Shown here one piece after another: positions 1 to 7,309 of a DNA stretch of 32,379 nt (positions within the stretch are counted from its first letter, which is position 1; the number at the start of each line of letters is the position of its first letter). Source of the stretch: an uncultured bacterium (GTDB taxonomy: Bacteria; Myxococcota_A; Polyangia; Polyangiales; Houyiibacteriaceae); contig CALJYC010000248.1 in assembly GCA_937984275.1 (NCBI GenBank), forward strand, positions 1 to 32,379, in the 5' to 3' direction. The position numbers and the translations under genes were made by a program. The notes below the pieces were generated by a model. It was not told where the DNA came from and did no database searches. It saw only the letters and a program-made list of their open reading frames with translations.

Positions 1-63
1 GCGACCGAGACCCAAGAGGACGCTGCTCCCGCTGAGGCCCAAGAGGACGCCCCTGCCGAGTAG
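1..63 (+). CDS. C-terminal end of an unidentified protein with an acidic tail (partial)
   Basis: Frame 1 is open from the first base and ends in TAG at 61-63, giving a 20-residue tail rich in Glu, Asp, Ala and Gln. Two near copies of a QEDA-(A)PAE unit are visible, so the tail is a short degenerate tandem repeat. The upstream part of the gene lies outside the window, so the protein cannot be identified. Acidic Ala/Glu tails are common at the ends of ribosomal and nucleic-acid-associated proteins in GC-rich bacteria, but that is only a possibility. A hairpin at 101-130 follows the stop, which supports this being a true gene end. Confidence 0.55.
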   Translation, partial: ATETQEDAAPAEAQEDAPAE

Positions 64-100
64 TCACCACTAGCGCCGGGCATGGCGCACTCACAGCGCG

Positions 101-130
101 GCGGGTTCCAGACTCTGGTCTGGGGCCCGC
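101..130. terminator. Hairpin between convergent genes, probable terminator
   Basis: GCGGG-TT-CCAGAC (101-113) pairs with GTCTGG-GG-CCCGC (118-130) around a TCTG loop. The stem is 13 bp with two G-T wobbles in the middle. It sits between the TAG at 63 and the kinase stop at 151 and could serve both strands. The downstream T tract is poor (TTCGCGTTTA), so intrinsic termination is plausible but not certain. Confidence 0.6.
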
Positions 131-150
131 TTCGCGTTTAACCGGTTGGC

Positions 151-3100
151 CTAACTCGCAATGCGTAATGGCCAGTGCTGGTCTTCGACACCGAGGCTCA
201 AGTTAGCGAGGAACTGGCGGGCCTGGCGAATCGTAATCCGGTCGTGCGGGTCGCGCCGGAGGCAATGGGCGATCAATGTGCCGAGCTCTCGCGTCTCTGG
301 GCACTCGAGCAGTGCTCGCACCGCGTCCGGGTCGCCGTCGTGCGTGATGTGCTGCGTGATCATCGCGGCTTCACCGTTGCCGTCGAACAATGTCTTCCCG
401 GTGTAGGCTTCGAAGATCAAGCAGCCGAATGCATAGACGTCTGCGGGAATGGCTCGAGCGATGTCTCCGCCCCCCCAAATCTCGGGCGCTCCGTAGTTCG
501 CCGTGCCGCACCCAGGCCGCAAATGTCGACCTGCAAGCCCAAAGTCGACGAGCACGGGCTGAGGTGGTTGACCCACGCCGGTGATGGCGTTCGCGTTGCA
601 CACGATGATGTTGGACGGCTTGACGTCGAGGTGACCGACGCCGGCGTGGTGCATCGCGTCGAGGCCGGCGCCTACGCCGAGAAGCAGGTCCCTTGCGCGT
701 CCGAGTGAGAGGTCGCCCATCTCGAGCATTCGCTCGAGGCTTGGCCCTTCGACCAGTTCCATGACCAAGATCGGCTTGGGACGTGCGCCCGCATCGAACG
801 TGACGAAGCGAGCGATGTTCGGATGCTCCGGAAGAGCGAGGAGCGCGCCCGCTTCCTCGCGAAACAGACGCAGGAACTCCTCCTCGGAGAGCGTGCGCGC
901 GGCCGCGGCGGAGTAGTCAGGCACCTTCAATGCAAAGAGCGGGGCTGACTCATCCTGCCTTTCTTCCACGCGGCGCGCGACGAAGACGGAGCCGACTGCA
1001 CCGGTCCCGACCGTTCGCACGAGATAGAACCCGCCGACGATTCGACTTGGCGGCGCCCACGCAGGCAAGGGCGCATCGGCCTCGAGCTCCATCGGCGCGA
1101 TACTCGGTGCCCGCCTAGGGCCGTCGAGGGGAAGCGAGCACAGGTGCTGGAGCAACGTTCGTGTGAGCTCTGCAAACGCCCCGGGTAGATCGCGGTCGAC
1201 CGCCTCGACCGCACTCGCAAACGCTTGATCGATTTCGGAGACCGACGTGCGGAGGGCGCGCTCGACCTCCAGTCCGATGGCCCAAATCGCGGCCGCCGAT
1301 GCGGGAGACTCATCGCCGATGGAAGCGCCCAATCGCCTCCGAGATCCACTGACGAGTTGGGCCAAGCTCGCCACGCCTCGCTCGAGGGTGGCCAGTGGCG
1401 TGCCCGAAGAGCGCTCGGCGACTTCGGTGAGTGAGCTCGAAGCGCCCACCGAACGGAGCCCGCGCGCGAGAAGCGACAGGGCCTGGCGGAACGCTTCGAT
1501 CCGAGCAGATCGCGCAACGGGAAGTTCGTTGCCGATCGCCTTCAGCGCGTCGGACGCAGCCACCAATCCATGGCCGTCTCGCTGCGCGGTTCGGGTCGCT
1601 TGCTGAAGCTTCGCGTACGCCCGCAGTGCGCATTCGATCTCGGGCACCATCGACGCCTCGGCCATCGTTTTCAGATCGTCGAGGTGGGATACATGTCTCG
1701 CGGCAGCGATCACGATGTCGGAGACGTCCGTGATCTCCTCTCGCACGAGGGCGTCGCAGGTGCGGGCGGTGGCAGCGCACAGTGTGCGACGGAGCGAGCT
1801 CTTGGGATCGTGCCGGACTCGATTGAGGAGGACCCGCTGCGTCAGCAACCGACGTTGGCGGACCAGTTCCTTCCGTGAGTCGACATGCGGCCCGTCCGCA
1901 TCGACGAGATGCAGCATGGTCCGAAGCTGGCGGAGGCGTGTCGTGAATTGGGGAACCTGGCTCCCTTCCGGCAGCGGGTCGCCCTCTCGAATCACGAGCC
2001 AATTGGTGACCTGTTGAAAAAGATCTCCGAGCCGTTCGTCGTGCGCGCTCTGCGCGTCGTCGTCCTCGCCGACCAGCAACAGGTCGTTCACGGACGACGT
2101 CTCGAAGAGCGCCGAATCCAGATCGCGAAGCGCGAGAAATGCCGAAACGTCGGTGTCGGGGTCGCCCTGTACAGGACGCTCTAGAAGCTTGGCTTTGCGA
2201 GCTGCCGCCTCGAGGATCGGCCGGGCTTCGCGCGCTGCTTCATACGCTCCTTCGTTCGCGAACGTTTCGAGCGCGTCGGATATCATGTCGCGAAGCGCGG
2301 GTTCGCTCCGCGCTCGAGCTCCGTGGAGCTCCCCGGCCAGGGCCTTCATGAGAGCAGTGCGCCCAACATCTTCGCCGCCTCCCTGTGCGATCGCTTTTCG
2401 CAGATGGGCCTCCGCCGTCCTCGCGGCTTGTTCCGCAAAGCCGGGCCGGATTCGTTCGCGCCGCAGCTCGACCAGCGCCTCTGCCGTGTCCATGCCGCCG
2501 ACGCGCATCAGTTGCTCGAGCAAAGACTCGACGGCAGCCGGGTGGCTTTCGGCCGCGCGCGGGAGCCCGGCGATCATCGCCGCGGCGATGCCGTGGTCCT
2601 GCTGAAACACGACCGAATCCAGCAGCTCACGGCACGCTCGGAGTCCTTCTTCAGGTTCGACCGCGATACTTGCCGCAAGCGATGCCGCCGCGCGCCGCCA
2701 CTCCGTGACGGTGAACTCGGGGTCGAGGTGCCGCTGCATCTCTTGCCGGAAGACCGGCATCGACGAGGCGAGCAGGCCCCGTGCAGACGCCACGTGCCGC
2801 CAAACCAACGTTTCGCGGTCTGCCAACAGCCGGTCCCACGCCTCTCGGACGGCTTCTGTGCAAAAGACCCGGACGCCGGCGTCGTCACCCTCCGCAGCAC
2901 GCCGGGCTGCTTCACGGGCCGCGCGTTCCAGCAACCGGGCAGCCAAGCGGCGGGACGGAAGGGAACCGGTCGCCGGTGAGCGAAGCCACTCGCGGCTCGA
3001 GTCTTGTCGGGAGATCAACGCCAGTGCGAGCGCGTCGACGTTGTTGACCGTGCCGATCGGCAAGCTCAGCGCGAGCGCGACGCGGGCTCGCATCGACCGG

Positions 3101-3498
3101 CCGCTCAGTGCGCGTTGCGATCCGAGGGCGAGCTGGGTGGCGACGGAGACAAACGTTGCCGCATCGCCTTTCCGAAGACGTTGAAGCACCATCCGCCCGA
3201 GCTGGCGTTTGACCGGGCTCGAGGGAAGTGCGGCAGCGACCTCGTACAGCGCTGCCGCGGCCGCCGGTCCGGATAGCCAGTCGAGCTTCTCGACGAAGCC
3301 ACCTTCGACGGCGACCTCCAAGCTCCGCAGAAGTGCATCGGGATCGAGCCCTTCGAGCGGGACCGGCCGTCGCTCGTCCACGACCGCGCGCGCGAGGGTC
3401 GCCATACCCTGACGCCATGCGGCCTCCCGCTGCTCGGAGGAGGTCAGTCGGTGCAAGACCGTAAGGCCTTCGAGCCGTTCCCGAGTGGCAGCACGCAT
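151..3498 (-). CDS. Giant Ser/Thr protein kinase with long helical N-terminal region
   Basis: Hanks-type protein kinase of 1115 aa if started at ATG 3498. The ORF track starts at a TTG at 3573, which would leave only 5 nt to the divergent gene. The kinase domain is C-terminal (about residues 820-1105). It shows a Gly-rich loop (GTGAVGSVFVA), the ATP lysine (FALKVP), an alpha-C Glu (LFREEA), HLDVKPSN in place of HRDxKxxN, DFG, and GAPE. The catalytic Asp is present but the Arg before it is Leu, making it a non-RD type kinase. The first roughly 800 residues are almost entirely Ala/Leu/Arg/Glu-rich helices resembling HEAT/ARM or TPR-like solenoids. I recognise no named domain there and see no transmembrane segment, so it is probably cytoplasmic. 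Substrates are unknown. Kinase identity is very secure; the start is moderately secure. Confidence 0.93.
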   Translation of the reverse strand: MRAATRERLEGLTVLHRLTSSEQREAAWRQGMATLARAVVDERRPVPLEGLDPDALLRSLEVAVEGGFVEKLDWLSGPAAAAALYEVAAALPSSPVKRQLGRMVLQRLRKGDAATFVSVATQLALGSQRALSGRSMRARVALALSLPIGTVNNVDALALALISRQDSSREWLRSPATGSLPSRRLAARLLERAAREAARRAAEGDDAGVRVFCTEAVREAWDRLLADRETLVWRHVASARGLLASSMPVFRQEMQRHLDPEFTVTEWRRAAASLAASIAVEPEEGLRACRELLDSVVFQQDHGIAAAMIAGLPRAAESHPAAVESLLEQLMRVGGMDTAEALVELRRERIRPGFAEQAARTAEAHLRKAIAQGGGEDVGRTALMKALAGELHGARARSEPALRDMISDALETFANEGAYEAAREARPILEAAARKAKLLERPVQGDPDTDVSAFLALRDLDSALFETSSVNDLLLVGEDDDAQSAHDERLGDLFQQVTNWLVIREGDPLPEGSQVPQFTTRLRQLRTMLHLVDADGPHVDSRKELVRQRRLLTQRVLLNRVRHDPKSSLRRTLCAATARTCDALVREEITDVSDIVIAAARHVSHLDDLKTMAEASMVPEIECALRAYAKLQQATRTAQRDGHGLVAASDALKAIGNELPVARSARIEAFRQALSLLARGLRSVGASSSLTEVAERSSGTPLATLERGVASLAQLVSGSRRRLGASIGDESPASAAAIWAIGLEVERALRTSVSEIDQAFASAVEAVDRDLPGAFAELTRTLLQHLCSLPLDGPRRAPSIAPMELEADAPLPAWAPPSRIVGGFYLVRTVGTGAVGSVFVARRVEERQDESAPLFALKVPDYSAAAARTLSEEEFLRLFREEAGALLALPEHPNIARFVTFDAGARPKPILVMELVEGPSLERMLEMGDLSLGRARDLLLGVGAGLDAMHHAGVGHLDVKPSNIIVCNANAITGVGQPPQPVLVDFGLAGRHLRPGCGTANYGAPEIWGGGDIARAIPADVYAFGCLIFEAYTGKTLFDGNGEAAMITQHITHDGDPDAVRALLECPETRELGTLIAHCLRRDPHDRITIRQARQFLANLSLGVEDQHWPLRIAS

Positions 3499-3506
3499 CC
3501 TTTCAG

Positions 3507-3535
3507 ATTCTAGCCTGCCGATCGCCTCTCCGAAA
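3507..3535 (-). promoter_or_regulatory. Possible promoter of the kinase gene, -10 close to the start codon
   Basis: Reading the minus strand, TAGAAT (3512-3507) lies 8 nt before ATG 3498, with a weak TTTCGG 17 nt further upstream. If TAGAAT is the -10, transcription would begin at or next to the ATG, giving a leaderless mRNA. There is no well-spaced Shine-Dalgarno; only GAAAGG directly abuts the ATG. Confidence 0.3.
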
Positions 3536-3541
3536 GCGCGG

Positions 3542-3570
3542 TTGACAAGGATGCGCCAAACCTCTAGCCC
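3542..3570 (+). promoter_or_regulatory. Possible sigma70-type promoter for the SprT/two-component operon
   Basis: A perfect TTGACA (3542-3547) is followed after exactly 17 nt by TAGCCC (3565-3570), which is a weak -10. The GTG start at 3579 is only 9 nt past it, so the transcript would have almost no leader. The -35 match is excellent and the -10 match is poor. Confidence 0.4.
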
Positions 3571-3578
3571 CAAGTGGC

Positions 3579-4346
3579 GTGCTCCAACTTTCCTTCGAGT
3601 TTGCCGGCCAATCGCCGACGATCGCGGAGCGCGGCGTTTCCGAGCGTCGCGAGGATGATCTGGATCGCGCCTACGCCCGTGCCTCCAGCTGGAGCCGCGC
3701 TCTGGCGGAGCGCTTGGGGCAGCCTATCCGCCTCGTCGTGACCGACAATCGAAGCACCATGTTGGCGGCCCGACCCAAAGGAGGGCGGCTCGAGGTTCGC
3801 CTCCACCACATGTTCCTCACCGCCGACGAGAACATCCTCGACGCCGTGGGGGACTACTTGACCGACAGCGATAGCCGGGCGGCCGGCGTCATCGACCGCT
3901 TTGTGGAACAGAATCGCGCCCGCTTCGTCGCCGCTGGGCCCCCCCAAGAGGCGCTGCGCTCCGAGGGGCGCCATCATGACCTGCGAGCGATCGCGGACGA
4001 CTTGGCGCGGCGGCATTTCGGCGGCGAGGTCGATGTCCGCATCACCTGGGGCAAGCGGGTTCAACCGAAGCGCCGACAGCGCTCTCTGCAGCTGGGGACA
4101 TATCTGCCCGAAGAGCACTTGATTCGGATTCATCCAGCGCTCGACCAGTCTTGGGTGCCAGGCTTCTTCGTCGAGGCCGTGGTGTTCCACGAGATGCTGC
4201 ACCACGACATGCCGGCAGTCGTGCAGAACGGCCGCCGCCACTACCATACCCGCGCGTTTCGAACGCGGGAGCGGAGCTTCGAATACCACTCCGCGGCACA
4301 GCAATGGCAAAAAGAGAACCTATGGCGCTTGTTGCGAGGCCAGTGA
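3579..4346 (+). CDS. SprT-like zinc metalloprotease domain protein
   Basis: A 255-aa cytoplasmic protein starting at GTG 3579. It carries an HEMLH zinc-protease motif (H204, E205, H208) inside VVFHEMLHHD, followed by HTRAF with a third candidate ligand at H223. That is the arrangement of SprT-like (SprT/Spartan) proteases. The N-terminal half is helical and charged with no recognised domain. No signal peptide or transmembrane helix is seen. It is the first gene of a set with a histidine kinase (18-nt gap) and its response regulator. SprT-like enzymes are linked to DNA-protein crosslink or stress proteolysis in some organisms; a role here is not shown. An M48/WLM-type gluzincin is the main alternative. 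Confidence 0.75.
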   Translation: MLQLSFEFAGQSPTIAERGVSERREDDLDRAYARASSWSRALAERLGQPIRLVVTDNRSTMLAARPKGGRLEVRLHHMFLTADENILDAVGDYLTDSDSRAAGVIDRFVEQNRARFVAAGPPQEALRSEGRHHDLRAIADDLARRHFGGEVDVRITWGKRVQPKRRQRSLQLGTYLPEEHLIRIHPALDQSWVPGFFVEAVVFHEMLHHDMPAVVQNGRRHYHTRAFRTRERSFEYHSAAQQWQKENLWRLLRGQ

Positions 4347-4364
4347 CTCGCCCCCCGTAAACCG

Positions 4365-5306
4365 ATGGCACGACGACGTAAAATCCGGTCTTCGATTTCG
4401 ATCCCGATCACCCTGGGCGCGATCACGGTTCTATTGAGCATAGCGCTTCTGATCGGCTGGTCATTCCTGCTCGGCCAGAAGATCACCCGCTCCGTGGACA
4501 TTGCGGGCGACGTCTGGCTCCTGGTGCTGGGCGCCTTGTCGTTCGTCCTGATCATCGTCGTGTTGGTGTTGTTTGTGATTTCGCTCGCTCGCGGAATCAT
4601 CGAAGTGCGCAAACAAGACACCTTCATCGATTCCGTTACCCACGAGCTCAAGAGTCCGCTCGCGTCACTGCAGTTATGCTTGGAGACGCTCGGGAGGGAA
4701 GGTCTCGAAGACGAGGCACGCAAGAAGCTGCGCCGGATGATGTTCGAAGACGTCGACCGTTTACGCGCATTCATCGACGACGTACTCGAAGCCAATCGTC
4801 TATCCTATGCAAGACCGGGCATGCAAAACCTCAGCGACGTGCCACTCTCGCAGTTCACCGAGCAGTGCGCAGAAGCCGTTCGCGCTCGGCACAAGCTCGA
4901 GTCCAACGAGGTGTTCGTCGACGTGGACCCGGACCTGGTCGTGACGACCGATCGCGCGGCACTCGAGATCGTGGTGAAGAACCTGATCGATAACGCGGCC
5001 AAGTACTCCGGGCGTCCGGCCCGAATCGAAGTCGTGGCGCGCAGGGAGTCGGACAAGAAGGTGCGCTTCGACGTGAGCGACAACGGGATCGGGATCGATC
5101 GGAAGAATCTGAAGCGGATTTTTCAGCGCTTCTATCGCGTGGAGGACCAAGAGGTTCGCCAGCGTCGCGGCACGGGTCTCGGGCTTTTCGTCGTCTCGGC
5201 GCTGGTGAAGCAGCTCGGCGGTAGCGTGCAAGCGCTTTCCGGTGGGCGAGGGCAGGGCACTACGATGCGCGTCGAGCTCCCTCTGGCCCATGCGGTGAGC
5301 GGATGA
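4365..5306 (+). CDS. Two-component sensor histidine kinase with two TM helices and minimal loop
   Basis: A 313-aa membrane histidine kinase. There are two transmembrane helices (about 13-35 and 50-74) separated by only about 14 residues, so there is no periplasmic sensor domain. A HisKA domain follows with phospho-acceptor H93 (VTHELKSPL), then HATPase_c with N box (NLIDNAAKYS), G1 (DNGIGI), F box (FQRFYR) and G2 (GTGLGLFV). All catalytic motifs are intact. The stop overlaps the response-regulator start in ATGATG, indicating translational coupling. The architecture fits intramembrane-sensing kinases that respond to the membrane or to a partner protein rather than a soluble ligand. The signal is unknown; a desaturase gene lies downstream beyond a terminator. 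Confidence 0.95.
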   Translation: MARRRKIRSSISIPITLGAITVLLSIALLIGWSFLLGQKITRSVDIAGDVWLLVLGALSFVLIIVVLVLFVISLARGIIEVRKQDTFIDSVTHELKSPLASLQLCLETLGREGLEDEARKKLRRMMFEDVDRLRAFIDDVLEANRLSYARPGMQNLSDVPLSQFTEQCAEAVRARHKLESNEVFVDVDPDLVVTTDRAALEIVVKNLIDNAAKYSGRPARIEVVARRESDKKVRFDVSDNGIGIDRKNLKRIFQRFYRVEDQEVRQRRGTGLGLFVVSALVKQLGGSVQALSGGRGQGTTMRVELPLAHAVSG

Positions 5307-6019
5307 TGGCTGACAACGATGCCCAGAGGCTCTTGATCGTGGAGGATGAAGATCATCTCGCCGCCGGTCTCAAGCTGAATCTCGAGCTCGAAGGCTATCG
5401 CGTCGACGTTGCCGCGAATGCCAAGGAGGCAGGCCAGCGCTTGCTCGACCCAAGCGGCTATGACGCGATCGTGTTGGACGTCATGTTACCCGACGTCAAC
5501 GGCTTCGATCTCTGCAAGAAGTTCCGAGAGGCTGGCAACTTCGTACCGGTCATCATGCTGACCGCGCGCTCATCGCCCGAAGACCGCGTGCTCGGACTCG
5601 AAGCAGGCGCCGATGACTACATGGTCAAGCCGTTCGAGCTCGGAGAGCTGCTTGCCAGGGTGCGTTCGGTGCTGCGGCGCCAGCGATGGGAGCAAGTCTC
5701 CGGCAACAGCGTCAAGGCCACCACGCTGTCGTTCGGCGAGGCCCAGATCAACTTCGACACCCACGAGGTCACGGTGTCAGGGGAAGAGGTCCAGCTCACC
5801 CAGCTAGAGCTCGATCTCCTACGCTATTTCGCCGAGAACGCCGGCCGCGTCCTGAGCCGGACCGAGCTTCTCGAACGAGTTTGGAAGCTCCGCAATTACG
5901 GCAACACCCGCACGGTCGACAACTTCATCTCCCGACTCCGCCGCCGCTTCGAAGCAGATCCAAGCTCCCCCACTCACATCCTCTCCGTCCGGGGCGCCGG
6001 CTACAAGTTCATCGCTTAG
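5303..6019 (+). CDS. OmpR/PhoB-family response regulator
   Basis: A 238-aa DNA-binding response regulator. The receiver domain (about 8-123) has the acidic pocket VEDED, phospho-acceptor D59 (IVLDVMLPD), the conserved Thr/Ala switch region (MLTARSSPED) and Lys in MVKPFE. The C-terminal winged helix (about 138-236) has the usual ELDLLRYFAENAGRV and TRTVDNFISRLRRRFE signatures and ends in GAGYKFIA. It starts at ATG 5303, overlapping the kinase stop by 4 nt, with a second ATG at 5306. It is the cognate partner of the upstream kinase. Targets are not visible in the sequence; the desaturase and SprT-like genes are candidates by proximity. Confidence 0.96.
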   Translation: MMADNDAQRLLIVEDEDHLAAGLKLNLELEGYRVDVAANAKEAGQRLLDPSGYDAIVLDVMLPDVNGFDLCKKFREAGNFVPVIMLTARSSPEDRVLGLEAGADDYMVKPFELGELLARVRSVLRRQRWEQVSGNSVKATTLSFGEAQINFDTHEVTVSGEEVQLTQLELDLLRYFAENAGRVLSRTELLERVWKLRNYGNTRTVDNFISRLRRRFEADPSSPTHILSVRGAGYKFIA

Positions 6020-6025
6020 CCAGAC

Positions 6026-6056
6026 AAAAGGGGTCTGACCCCTTTTCGCCCTTTTT
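6026..6056 (+). terminator. Rho-independent terminator after the two-component operon
   Basis: AAAAGGGGT (6026-6034) pairs perfectly with ACCCCTTTT (6038-6046) around a 3-nt loop, beginning 6 nt after the regulator stop and followed by CGCCCTTTTT. The stem is a near-perfect palindrome and might also belong to a dispersed repeat family; only one copy is seen in this window. Confidence 0.75.
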
Positions 6057-6124
6057 ACATAACTATGACAAACGGGGGGTGAACGGTGACGGTGGTCTGG
6101 GGGTGGGTAGGATAGCCTCGGGGC

Positions 6125-7033
6125 ATGGAACCGACGGTTTTCGAGGCCCAACGGCAACCCAGCTCCTCCAATCGATTAGAACAGTGGCGCAGAGCCTGGA
6201 TCTTCGTGCTCTCCCATCTTGCGGTGCTCGGAGCGTTCTGGTCTGGGGTGACTTGGCAGGCGGTCGTGCTGTGCTTCGCGCTCTTGTTCGTGCGCTTGTG
6301 GGGTGTTACCGCGGGCTACCATCGCTACTTCTCTCACCGAACTTACAAGACCAGCCGCGCGTTCCAGTTTTTCCTCGCCGTGCTCGCGCAAAGCAGCTCG
6401 CAAAAGGGCGTGCTCTGGTGGGCCGCGCACCACCGCGTGCACCACAAGCGCTCCGACCAACCGGGGGACGTTCATTCGCCGATCCAGAACAGCTTTGCCT
6501 ACGCGCACGTTGGTTGGATCTTCGATGACACCGAGGACACGCGTTGGGACAAGATTCGCGACTTTGCAAAGTATCCGGAGCTTCGTTGGCTCAACAAGTA
6601 CTGGGCCGTCCCTCCGGCGGCCCTCGCCACCGCGTGCTTCCTGATCGCCGGTTGGCCCGGTCTGTTCATTGGGTTCTTTGGGAGCACCGTGCTGCTCTGG
6701 CACAACACGTTCCTGATCAACTCGCTCACCCACGTGTGGGGCTCGAAGCGATTCGACGCCAAGGACGAGAGCCGCAACAACATGCTGACGGCGCTGCTGA
6801 CCCTCGGGGAGGGCTGGCACAACAACCACCACTACTACCAGTCCTCGTGCCGCCAGGGCTTCTACTGGTGGGAGGTCGATGTGACGTATTACACGCTCAA
6901 GATGTTGAGCTGGGTCGGTGTGGTGTGGGACATCCGCGAGGTCCCAGAACGCGTCCTCGAAGAGGGACGTCGCCGCGACAGGGCCCTGTCGACGACCGGG
7001 ACGATCCGACCTGCGGTCCGGGCGAGAAACTAA
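6125..7033 (+). CDS. Acyl-CoA (stearoyl-CoA type, delta-9) fatty-acid desaturase
   Basis: A 302-aa integral membrane di-iron desaturase that should introduce a double bond into saturated acyl-CoA or acyl-lipid chains using O2 and an electron donor. The three His boxes are complete: HRYFSH (66-71), HRVHH (103-107) and HNNHH (232-236), with GEGWHNNHH typical of the acyl-CoA desaturase family. Hydrophobic segments are near 24-60, 83-100 and 165-200. There is no fused cytochrome b5 domain, so an external electron carrier is needed. The ATG at 6125 has a poor Shine-Dalgarno, while TAGGAT lies 10 nt upstream of it. A weak GC hairpin with TTTTCGC follows the gene (7049-7066). Confidence 0.95.
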   Translation: MEPTVFEAQRQPSSSNRLEQWRRAWIFVLSHLAVLGAFWSGVTWQAVVLCFALLFVRLWGVTAGYHRYFSHRTYKTSRAFQFFLAVLAQSSSQKGVLWWAAHHRVHHKRSDQPGDVHSPIQNSFAYAHVGWIFDDTEDTRWDKIRDFAKYPELRWLNKYWAVPPAALATACFLIAGWPGLFIGFFGSTVLLWHNTFLINSLTHVWGSKRFDAKDESRNNMLTALLTLGEGWHNNHHYYQSSCRQGFYWWEVDVTYYTLKMLSWVGVVWDIREVPERVLEEGRRRDRALSTTGTIRPAVRARN

Positions 7034-7229
7034 GTCTGGAGGCCTAGGGCGAAGCGCGCTTTTCGCGGAGCTTCAAGAGGCCGAGCTACAGCCACCAACG
7101 TAGGATGTGCGCCCACCAGGGAGCAGGTCTCTCTTCAGGTTGCCAATTCCGTTCGCTGGTCTGCATTAGGGCCTCCGTAGGGCGGTGACGAACCCCGGTG
7201 GCGTGATTATACAGAGATTAGGCTCGTTT

Positions 7230-7242
7230 CGAAATTGTTTCG
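7230..7242. promoter_or_regulatory. Inverted repeat upstream of the aldehyde dehydrogenase promoter
   Basis: CGAAA-TTG-TTTCG is a 5-bp inverted repeat ending 15 nt before the -35 box at 7258. It lies in an AT-rich island inside otherwise GC-rich DNA, and the position suits an activator or repressor site. The rest of 7034-7257 shows nothing else I can support. Confidence 0.35.
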
Positions 7243-7257
7243 TGCTTTCCGTAAGCA

Positions 7258-7302
7258 TTGAAAATCACAGGCTAATTCTCTAAGATTTCCGTTTCCTAGG
7301 AG
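7258..7302 (+). promoter_or_regulatory. Sigma70-like promoter and ribosome binding site of the aldehyde dehydrogenase gene
   Basis: TTGAAA (7258-7263), a 17-nt spacer and TAAGAT (7281-7286) form the best sigma70-type promoter in the window. An AGGAG Shine-Dalgarno (7298-7302) sits 7 nt before ATG 7310, which fixes that start. Confidence 0.65.
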
Positions 7303-7309
7303 TTCTACC

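Noticed and set aside
175-708. 177-aa plus-strand ORF opposite the kinase
   Set aside because: It is antisense to the well-supported kinase domain, has no recognisable pattern, and is explained by high GC at wobble positions.
1310-2002. 230-aa minus-strand ORF within the kinase gene
   Set aside because: Same strand but a different frame from the kinase; Arg/Pro-rich composition typical of out-of-frame reading of GC-rich DNA.
3564-4310. 248-aa minus-strand ORF
   Set aside because: Fully antisense to the SprT-like gene, whose HEMLH motif and operon position are convincing.
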